A stretch of DNA of 64,000 bases. Origin: Megalopta genalis (lineage: Eukaryota > Arthropoda > Insecta > Hymenoptera > Halictidae). The notes beneath the pieces were generated by a model. The model was not told the DNA's origin. It saw only the letters and a program-made list of their open reading frames with translations, and did not search any database. The position numbers and the translations under genes were made by a program. The stretch covers positions 94,332 to 158,331 of the forward strand of contig NW_027476680.1 in the NCBI RefSeq assembly GCF_051020955.1, written 5' to 3'. This document shows positions 40,441-51,049 of this stretch, in pieces. The number at the start of each line of letters is the position of its first letter. Position 1 is the stretch's first letter.

Positions 40441-41379
40441 CTAAACCATCTACATCGCGTTGATTTGAAGCTAATCCTTCTACGTCGCATTGATTTGAAG
40501 CTAAAATCATGTGTTTCGCTTGGATTTGATGCTATCTAGTTTGTTCGTCTGCATTTGAAAGCTATATCTCTTATATCGCAAGTATCTGAAGCTATATCAT
40601 TTGTGTCGCATGGATTTGAAGCTAAACATTCTATATCGCATTGATTTGAAGCTAAATCATGTTTTTTCGCGTGTATTTGACGCTAAACCTTCTACATCGC
40701 ATTTATTTAAAGCTAAATCATGTGTATCCCTTGGATATGAAGCTAAACTCGTTTGATTCGTCTGCATTTGAAGCTATATCTCTTATATCGCAAGTATCTG
40801 AAAGCTATATCATTTGTGTCGCATAGATTTGAAGCTAAACCTACTATATGGCATTGATTTGAAGCTAAATCATTTGTTTCGCGTGCATTTGAAGCTAAAA
40901 CCTTCTACATCGCATTGATTTGAAGCTAAATCATTTGTTTCGCTTGGATTTGAAGCTATCTCGTTTGTTTCGTCTGCAGTTGAAACTATAATCAACTTAT
41001 ATCACAACTATCTGATGTTAAATCATTTGTTTCACATGGATTTGAAGCTAAATCTTCTACATCGCATTTGATTTGCAGCTAAATCATGTGTTTCGCATGG
41101 ATTTGAAGCTAACTCGTTTATTTCGTCTGCATTTGAAGCTATATCACTTATATCCCAAGTGTTTTGTAGCTAAATCATTTCTTTCGCATGGATTTGAAGC
41201 TAAACCTTCTACATCGCATTGATTTAAAGCTAAATCATGTGTATCGCTTGGATATGAAGCTAACTCGTTTGATTCGTCTGCATTGGAAGCTATATCACTT
41301 ATATCCCAAGTGTTTGAAGCTAAATCATTTGTTTCGCATGGATTTGAAGCTAAACCTTTCTACATCGCATTGATTTGCA

Positions 41380-41469
41380 GCTAAATCATGTGTTTCGCAT
41401 GGATTTGAAGCTAAATCATGTGTTTCGCATGGATTTGAAGCTAAATCATGTGTTTCGCATGGATTTGAA
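41380..41469. repeat. Three identical 30-bp hybrid monomers
   Basis: Units at 41,380, 41,410 and 41,440 each join the E tail (AATCATGTGTTTCGC) directly to an A/D head (ATGGATTTGAA) and repeat without the intervening B, C and D types. This is a local single-monomer expansion that breaks the A-E order. It is conserved in the second copy of the segmental duplication at 54,910-54,999. Confidence 0.85.
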
Positions 41470-44400
41470 GCTAAACCTTCTATATCGCATTGATTTGTAG
41501 CTAAATCATGTTTTTCGCGTGTATTTGAAGCTAAACATTGTACATCGCATTGATTTGAAGCTAAATCATGTGTTTCGCGTGTATTTGAAGCTAAACATTC
41601 TACATCGCATTGATTTGAAGCTAAATCATGTGTTTCGCTTGGATTTGATGCTATCTAGTTTGTTTCGTCTGCATTTGAAGCTATATCACTTATATCGCAA
41701 CTATCTGATGTTAAATCATTTGTTTCGCATGGATTTGAAGCTAAACCTTCTACATCGCATTTATTTGCAGCTGAATCATGTGTTTCGCTTGATTTGAAGC
41801 TAACTCGTTGGTTTCTTCGGCATTTGAATCTATATCACTTATATCCCAAGTGTTTGAAGCTAAATCATTTTTTCCGCATGGATTTGAATCTAAACCTTCT
41901 ACATCGCATTGATTTAAATCTAAATCATGTGTGTTCCTTGGATATGAAGCTAACTCGTTTGATTCGTCTGCATTTGAAGCTATATCACATATATCCCAAG
42001 CGTTTGAAAGTAAATCATTTGTTTCGCATGGATTTGAAGCTCACTCGTTTGCTTCGTCTGCATTTGAAGCTATATCACTTATATCCCACGTGTTTGAAGC
42101 TAAATCATTTGTTTCGCATGGATTTGAAGCTAATCCTTCTATATCGCATTCATTTGTAGCTAAATCATGTGATTCGCTTGGATTTGAAGCTAACTCGTTT
42201 GTTTCTCCTGCATTTGAATCTATATCACTTATATCGCATGTATCTGATGCTAAATCATTTGTATCGCATAGATTTGAAGCTAATCCTACTACTTCGAATT
42301 GATTTGTAGCTAAATCATGTGTTTCGCTTGGATATGAAGCTAACTCGTTTGTTTCGTCTCCATTTGAAGCTATATCTCTTATATCGCAAGTATTTGAAGC
42401 TATATCGTTTGTGTCGCATGGATTTGAATCTAAACATTCTATATCGCATTGATTTGAAGCTAAATCATGTGTTTCGCGTGGATTTGAAGCTAAACCTACT
42501 ACATCGCATTGATTTGTAGCTAAATCATGTGTTTCGCTTGGATATGAAGCTAACTCGTTGTTTCGTCCGCATTTGAAGCTATATCACTTACATCGCAAGT
42601 ATCTGAAGCTTATTCATTTGTGTCGCATGGATTTGAAGCTAAACCTTCTACACACCATTGATTTGAAGATTAATCATTTGTTTCGCGTGGATTTGAAGCT
42701 AAACCCTCTACATCGCATTGATTTGAAGCTAAATCATGTGTTTCGCTTGGAGTTGAAGCTATCTCGTTTTTTTCGTCTGCATTTGAAGCTATATCACTTA
42801 TATCGCAACTATCTGATGTTAAATCATTTGTTTCGCATGGATTTGAATCTAACTCGTTTGTTTTCGTCTGCATTTGAAGCTATATCACTTATATCCCAAG
42901 TGTTTGAAGCTAAATCATTTGTTTCGCATGGATTTGAAGCTAAAGTTTCTACATAGCATTGATTTGAAGCTTAATCACGTGTTTTGTATGGATTTGTAGC
43001 TAACTCGTATGTTTCCCCTGCATTTGAAGCTATATCACTTATATCGCAACTATCTGATGATAAATCATTTGTTTCGCATGGATTTGAAGCTAAACCTTCT
43101 ACATCGCATTGATTTAAAGCTAAATCATGTGTTTTCGCTTGGATGTGAAGCTAACTCGTTGTTTCGTCCACATTTGAAGCTATATCACTTATATCGCAAG
43201 TATCTGAAGCTTATTCATTTGTGTCGCATGGATTTGAAGCTAAACCGTCTACATACCAATTGATTTGAAGATTAATCATGTGTTTTTGCATGGATTTGAA
43301 GCTAACTCGTTTGTTTTTCCTGCATTTGAAGCTATATCACTTATATCGCATGTATCTGATGCTAAATCATTTTGTATCGCATAGATTTGAAGCTAATCCT
43401 TCTACTACGAATTGATTTGAAGCTAAATCATGTGCTTCGCATGGACTTGAAGCTAAACTCGTTTGTTTCGACTGCATTTGAAGCTATATCTCTTATATCG
43501 CAAGTATCTGAAGCTATATCATTTGTGTCGCATGGATTTGAAGCTAAACCTTCTATATGGCATTGATTTGAAGATAAATCATGTGTTTCGCATGGATTTG
43601 AAGCTAAAGTTTCTACATAGCATTGATTTGAATCTTAATCACGTGTTTTGTATGGATTTGTAGCTAACTCGTTTGTTTCCCCTGCATTTGAAGCTGTATC
43701 ACTTATATCGCAACTATCTGATGATAAATCATTTGTTTCGCATGGATTTGAAGCTAAGCCTTCTATATCGCATTGATTTGAAGCTAAATCATGTGTTTCG
43801 CGTGTATTTGAAGCTAAAAATTCTACATCGTATTGATTTGAAGCAAAATCATGTGTTTCGCTTGGATTTGATGCTATCTAGTTTGTTTCGTCTGCATTTG
43901 AAGCTATATCACTTATATCGCAACTATTTGATGTTAAATCATTTGTGTCGCATGGATTTGAATCTAAACCTTCTACATAGAATTGATTTAAAGCTTATTC
44001 ATGTGTTTTTCATGGATTTGAAGCTAACTCGTTTGTTTCCCCTGCATTTGAAGCTATATCACATATATCGCAACTGTCTGAACTTAAATCATTTGTATCG
44101 CATAGATTTGAAGCTAATCCTTCTACTTCGAATTGATTTGAAGCTAAATCATGTGCTTCGCATGGATTTGAAGCTAACTCGTTTGTTTCGTCTGCATTTG
44201 AAGCTATATCTCTTATATCGCAAGTATCTGAAGCTATATCATTTGTGTCGCATGGATTAGAAGTTAAACCTTCTACATCGCAATGATTTGAAGCTAAATC
44301 ATGTGGTTCGCTTGGATTTGGAGCTAACTCGTTTATTTCGTCTGCATTTAAAGCTATATCACTTATATCGCAACTATCTGATGTTAAATCTTTTGTTTCG

Positions 44401-44880
44401 CATGGATTTGAAGCTAAACCTTCTACATCGCATTGATTTGCAGCTAAATCATGTGTTTCGCATGGATTTTAAGCTAACACGTTTGCTTCGTCTGCATCTG
44501 AAACTACATCAATTATATCCCAAGTGTTTGAAGCTAAATCATTTGTTTCGCATGGATTTGAAGCTAAACAATCTATACCGCATTGATTTGGAGCTAAATC
44601 ATTTGTGTCGCAAGGATTTGAACCTAAACCTTCTACATAGCATTGATTTGAAGCTAAATCATGTGTTTCGCTTGGATATGAAGCTAATTCGTTTGTTTCG
44701 TCTGCATTTGAAGCCGTATCTCTTATATGGCAAGTATCTGAAGCTATATCATTTGTGTCGCATGGATTTGAAGCTAAACCTTCTATATCGAATTGATTTG
44801 CAGCTAAATCATGTGTTTCGCGTGGATTTGAAGCTAAACCTTCTACATCGCATTGATTTGAAGCTAAATCGTTTGTTCGC

Positions 44881-47800
44881 ATGGATTTGAAGCTAAACCT
44901 TCTACATCGCATTGATTTAAAGCTAAATCATGTGTATCGCTTGGATATGAAGCAAACTCGTTTGTTTCGACTGCATTTGAAGCTATATCACTTATATCGC
45001 AACTATCTGATGTTAAATCTTTTGCTTCGCATGGATTTGAAGCTAAACCTTCTACGTCGCATTTATTTGCAGCTGAATCATGTGTTTCGCATGGATTTGA
45101 AGCTAACTGGTTTGCTTCGTCTGCATTTGAAGCTATATCACTTATATCCCAAGTGTTTGAAACTAAATCATTTGTTTCGCATGGATTTGAAGCTAAACCT
45201 TCTAAGTCGCATTGATTCGATGCTAAATCATGTGGTACGCGTGGATTTGAAGCTATCTCGTTTGCTTCGTCTGCATTTGAAGCTATATCACTTATATCGC
45301 AAGTATCTGAAGCTGAATCATTTTTATCGCATAGTGTTGAAGCTAATCCTTCTACTTCGAATTGATTTGCAGCTAAATCATGTGTTTCGCTTGGATATGA
45401 AGCTAACTCGTTTGTTTCGTCTGCATTTGAAGCTATATCTCTTATATCGCAAGTATCAGAAGCTATATCATTTTTGTCGCATGGATTTGAAGCTAAACAT
45501 TCTATATCGCATTGATTTGAAGCTAAATCATGTGTTTCGCGTGGATTTGAAGCTAACTCGTTTGCTTCGTCTGCATTTGAAGCTATATTACTTATATCGC
45601 ATGTATCTGATGCTAAATCGTTTGTATCGCATGGATTTGCAGCTAATCCATCTACTTCGAATTGATTTGAAGCTAAATCATGTGTTTCGCATGGATTTGA
45701 AGCTATCTCGTTTGTTTCGTCTGCATTTGAAGCTATATCTCTTATATCGCAAGTATCTGAAGCTATATCATTTGTGTCGCATGAATTTGAAGTTAAAACT
45801 TCTACATCGCAATGATTTGAAGCTAAATCGTGTGGTTCGCTTGGATTTGGAGCTAACTCGTTTATTTCGTCTGCATTTGAAGCTATATCACTTATATCGC
45901 AACTATCTGATATTAAATCTTTTGTTTCGCATGGATTTGAATCTAATCCTTCTACATCGCATTGATTTGCAGCTAAATCATGTGTTTCGCACGGATTTTA
46001 AGCTAACACGTTTGCTTCGTCTGCATCTGAAACTACATCAATTATATCCCAAGTGTTTGAAGCTAAATCATTTGTTTCGCATGGATTTGAAGCTAAACAA
46101 TCTATACCGCATTGATTTGGAGCTAAATCATTTGTGTCGCAAGGATTTGAACCTAATCCTTCTACATAGCATTGATTTGAAGCTAAATCATGTGTTTCGC
46201 TTGGATATGAAGCTAATTCTTTTGTTTCGTCTGCATTTGAAGCCATATCTCTTATATCGCAAGTATCTGAAGCTATATCATTTGTGTCGCATGGATTTGA
46301 AGCTAAACCTTCTATATCGAATTGATTTGCAGCTAAATCATGTGTTTCGCGTGGATTTGAAGCTAAACCTTCTACATCGCATTGATTTGAAGCTAAATCA
46401 TTTGTTTCGCATTGATTTGAAGCTAAATCATTTGTTTCGCATGGATTTGAAGCTAAACCTTCTACATCGCATTGATTTAAAGCTAAATCATGTGTATCGC
46501 TTGGATTTGAAGCAAACTCGTTTGTTTCGACTGCATTTGAAGCTATATCACTTATATCGCAACTATCTGATGTTAAATCTTTTGCTTCGCATGGATTTGA
46601 AGCTAAACCTTCTACATCGCATTTATTTGCAGCTGAATCATGTGTTTCGAATGGATTTGAAGCTAACTCGTTTGCTTCGACTGCATTTGAAGCTATATCA
46701 CTTATATCGCAACTATCTGATGTTAAATCTTTTGCTTCGCATGGATTTGAAGCTAAACCTTCTAAGTCGCATTGATTCGAAGCTAAATCATGTGGTACGC
46801 GTGGATTTGAAGCTAACTCGTTTGCTTCGTCTGCATTTGAAGCTATATCACTTATATCGCAAGTATCTGAAGCTGAATCATTTTTATCGCATAGATTTGA
46901 AGCTAATCCTTCTACTTCGAATTGATTTGAAGCTAAATCATGTGTTTCGCTTGGATATGAAGCTAACTCGTTTGTTTCGTCTGCATTTGAAGCTATATCT
47001 CTTATATCGCAAGTATCTGGAGCTATATCATTTTTGTCGCATGGATTTGAAGCTAAACATTCTATATCGCATTGATTTGAAGCTAAATCATGTGTTTCGC
47101 GTGGATTTGAAGCTAACTCGTTTGCTTCGTCTGCATTTGAAGCTATATTACTTATATCGCATGTATCTGATGCTAAATCGTTTGTATCGCATGGATTTGC
47201 AGCTAATCCATCTACTTCGAATTGATTTGAAGCTAAATCATGTGTTTCGCATGGATTTGAAGCTATCTCGTTTGTTTCGTCTGCATTTGAAGCTATATCT
47301 CTTATATCGCAAGTATCTGAAGCTATATCATTTGTGTCGCATGGATTTGAAGTTAAACCTTCTACATCGCAATGATTTGAAGCTAAATCATGTGGTTCGC
47401 TTGGATTTGGAGCTAACTCGTTTATTTCGTCTGCATTTGAAGCTATATCACTTATATCGCAACTATCTGATGTTAAATCTTTTGTTTCGCATGGATTTGA
47501 AGCTAAACCTTCTACATCGCATTGATTTAAAGCTAAATCATGTGTTTCGCATGGATTTTAAGCTAACACGTTTGCTTCGTCTGCATCTGAAACTACATCA
47601 ATTATATCCCAAGTGTTTGAAGCTAAATCATTTGTTTCGCATGGATTTGAAGCTAAACAATCTATACCGCATTGATTTGGAGCTAAATCATTTGTGTCGC
47701 AAGGATTTGAACCTAATCCTTCTACATAGCATTGATTTGAAGCTAAATCATGTGTTTCGCTTGGATATGAAGCTAATTCGTTTGTTTCGTCTTTATTTGA

Positions 47801-48816
47801 AGCCATATCTCTTATATCGCAAGTATCTGAAGCTATATCATTTGTGTCGCATGGATTTGAAGCTAAACCTTCTATATCGAATTGATTTGCAGCTAAATCA
47901 TGTGTTTCGCGTGGATTTGAAGCTAAACCTTCTACATCGCATTGATTTGAAGCTAAATCATTTGTTTCGCATGGATTTGAAGCTAAACCTTCTACATCGC
48001 ATTGATTTAAAGCTAAATCATGTGTATCGCTTGGATTTGAAGCTATCTCGTTTGTTTCGTCTGCATTTGAAGCTATATCACATATATCCCAAGCGTTTGA
48101 AAGTAAATCATTTGTTTCGCATGGATTTGAAGTTAAACCTTCTACATCGCAATGTTTTGAAGCTAACTCATGTGGTTTGCTTGGATTTGGAGCTAACCCG
48201 TTTATTTCGTCTGCATTTGAAGCTATATCACTTATATCGCAACTATCTGATGTTAAATCTTTTGTTTCGCATGGATTTGAAGCTAAACCTTCTACATCGC
48301 ATTTATTTGCAGCTAAATCATGTGTTTCACATGGATTTAAAGCTAACTCGTTTGCTTCGTCTGCATCTGAAGCTATATCACTTATATGCCAAGTGTTTGA
48401 AGCTAAATCATTTGTTTCGCATGGATTTGAAGCTAAACAATCTATATCGCATTGATTTGAAGTTAAATCACTTGTGTCGCAAGGCTTTGAACCTAAACCT
48501 TCTACATAGCTTTGATATGAAGCTAAATCATGTGTTTTGCATGGATTTGAAGCTATCTCGTTTGTTTCGTCTGCATTTGAAGCTATATCACTTATATCGC
48601 AACTATCTGATGTTAAATCATTTTTTTTCGCATGGATTTGAAGCTAAATCTTCTATATCGCATTTATTTGCAGCCGAATCATGTGTTTCGCATGGATTTG
48701 AAGCTAACTCGTTTGCTTCGTCTGCATTTGAAGCTATATCACTTATATCCCAAGTGTTTGAAACTAAATCATTTGTTTCGCATGGATTTGAAGCTAAACC
48801 TTCTAAGTCGCATTGA
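44881..48816 (+). other. Longest open frame, 1,311 codons, probably not a gene
   Basis: An uninterrupted frame begins at an ATG inside a D monomer and runs for 131 monomers. The translation is a chain of decapeptides of the form hDLKLxxLhR (h = M, I, L or V; examples MDLKLNLLHR and IDLKLNHVFR), rich in Leu, Lys, His and Arg, with no signal peptide, globular domain or motif that I recognise. The last 70 or so residues switch to the HGFEAK reading after an extra T near 48,630. There is no sign of a promoter or of unique flanking sequence. The frame is long because ordinary monomers carry no stop in this phase; elsewhere the same frame breaks every few hundred bases. I doubt that it is translated. 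Confidence 0.3.
45998..47557. repeat. 1,560-bp HOR inside the segmental duplication
   Basis: The monomer with GGATTTTAAGCTAACACG marks the unit and occurs near 44,469, 45,998, 47,558 and 49,508. The first step is 1,529 bp, 31 less than 1,560, because one monomer plus one base is missing near 44,875 (TTTGTTCGC). The step from 45,998 to 47,558 is 1,560 bp, or 52 monomers. The duplicate copies lie near 58,050, 59,579 and 61,139; the fourth marker is lost there with the 630-bp deletion. In each marker monomer the TTTTAAG puts a TAA stop in the main - strand frame but only a Phe codon in the open + strand frame. Confidence 0.8.
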
Positions 48817-51049
48817 TTCGAAGCTGAATCATGTGGTACGCGTGGATTTGAAGCTAACTCGTTTGCTTCGTCTGCATTTGAAGCTATATCACTTATATCG
48901 CAAGTATCTGAAGCTGAATCATTTTTATCGCATAGATTTGAAGCTAATCCTTCTACTTCGAATTGATTTGAAGCTAAATCATGTGTTTGGCTTGGATATG
49001 AAGCTAACTCGTTTGTTTCGTCTGAATTTGAAGCTATATCTTTTATATCGCAAGTATCTGAATCTCAATCATTTGCTTCGCATGGATTTGAAGCTAAACC
49101 TTCTATATCGCATTGATTTGAAGCTAAATCAAGCGTTTCGCGTGTATTTGAAGCTAAACATTCTACATCGCATTGATTTGAAGCTATATCATGTGTTTCG
49201 CATGGAATGAATCTAACTCGTTTGCTTCGTCTGCATTTGAAGCTATATCACTTATATCCCAAGTGTTTGAAGCTAAATCATTTGTTTCGCATGGATTTGA
49301 ATCTAAACCTTCTATATCGCATTGATTTGAAGCTAAATCATGTGGTTCGCTTGGATTTGGAGCTAACTCGTTTATTTCGTCTGCATTTGAAGCTATATCA
49401 CTTATATCGCAACTATCTGATGTTAAATCTTTTGTTTCGCATGGATTTGAAGCTAAACCTTCTACATCGCATTGATTTAAAGCTAAATCATGTGTTTCGC
49501 ATGGATTTTAAGCTAACACGTTTGCTTCGTCTGCATCTGAAACTACATCAATTATATCCCAAGTGTTTGAAGCTAAATCATTTGTTTCGCATGGATTTGA
49601 AGCTAAACAATCTATACCGCATTGATTTGGAGCTAAATCATTTGTGTCGCAAGGATTTGAACCTAATCCTTCTACATAGCATTGATTTGAAGCTAAATCA
49701 TGTGTTTCGCTTGGATATGAAGCTAATTCGTTTGTTTCGTCTTTATTTGAAGCCATATCTCTTATATCGCAAGTATCTGAAGCTATATCATTTGTGTCGC
49801 ATGGATTTGAAGCTAAACCTTCTATATCGAATTGATTTGCAGCTAAATCATGTGTTTCGCGTGGATTTGAAGCTAAACCTTCTACATCGCATTGATTTGA
49901 AGCTAAATCATTTGTTTCGCATGGATTTGAAGCTAAACCTTCTACATCGCATTGATTTAAAGCTAAATCATGTGTATCGCTTGGATTTGAAGCTATCTCG
50001 TTTGCTTCGTCTGCATTTGAAGCTATATCACGTATATCCCAAGTGTTTGAAGCTAAATCATTTGTTTCGCACGGATTTGAAGCTAAACCTTCTACATCGC
50101 AACTATCTGCTGTTAAATCATTTGTTTCGCATGGATCTGAAGCTATTCCTTCTACATCGCATTGATTTGCAGCTAAATCATGTGTTTCGCATGGATTTGA
50201 AGCTAACTCGTTTGTTTCGCATGCTGTTGAAGCTATATCACATATATCCCAAGTGTTTGAAGCTCAATCATTTGATTCGCATGGATTTGAAGCTAATCCT
50301 TCTACATCGCATTGATTTAAAGCTAAATAATGTGTGTCTCATGGATTTTAAGCTAAACCTTCTACATCGCATTGATTTAATGCTAAATCATGTGCTTCGC
50401 TTAGATGTGAAGATAACTCGTTTGCTTCTCCTGCATTTGAAGCTATATCACTTATATCGCAACTATCTGATGTTAAATCATTTGTTTCGCATGGATTTGA
50501 AGCTAAATCTTCTACATCGCATTGATTTGTACCTAAATCATGTTTTTCGCATGGATTTGAAGCTAAATCGTTTGTTTTTCTGCATTTGAAGCTATATCTC
50601 TTATATCGCAAGTATCTGAAGCTATATCATTTGTGTCGCATGGATTTGAAGCTAAACCTTCTATATCGCATTGTTTTGAAGCTAAATCATGTGTTCCGCG
50701 TGGATTTGAAGCTCACTCGTTTGCTTCGTCTGCATTTGAAGCTATATCACTTATATCCCACGTGTTTGAAGCTAAATCATTTGTTTCGCATGGATTTGAA
50801 GCTAATCCTTCTATATCGCATTGATTTGAAGTTAAATCATGCGATTTGCTTGGATTTGAAGTTATCTCTTTTGTTTCGTCTGCATTTGAAGCTATATCAC
50901 TTATATCGCATGTATCTGATGCTGAATCATTTGTATCGCATGGATTTGAAGATAATCCTCCTACTTCGAATTGATTTGAAGCTAAATCATGTGTTTCGCT
51001 TGGATATGAAGCTAACTCGTTTGTTTCGTCTGCATTTGAAGCTATATCT

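Larger units (their letters stand above)
36750..43470. other. Patch of dense single-base indels, probable consensus errors
   Basis: Many isolated 1-bp gains, mostly in short homopolymers, start at about 36,757: GATAAAACC, CTATAATCGC, GTGTTTTCGC, TTTGAAAGC, GCTAAAACC, GCGGGCTA and others. A few losses also occur (CGCTTGATTTGG near 37,230; CTATCTATG near 38,110). From 40,441 on, the segment has a second copy 13.5 kb downstream, and at nearly every such site that copy has the normal length: CTAAAATCATG at 40,501 against CTAAATCATG near 54,042, and CTAAACTCG near 40,743 against CTAACTCG near 54,279. Beyond about 43,500 the two copies agree almost base for base. This contrast fits a poorly polished stretch of assembly better than biological decay. 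Confidence 0.7.

Noticed and set aside
44881..48816. Genuine leucine-rich-repeat or other solenoid protein gene
   Set aside because: The decapeptide lacks the LxxLxLxxN/C pattern of leucine-rich repeats, and there is no signal peptide, cap or unique domain. Comparable frames arise passively from stop-free monomers, and shared frameshifts interrupt the same reading elsewhere.
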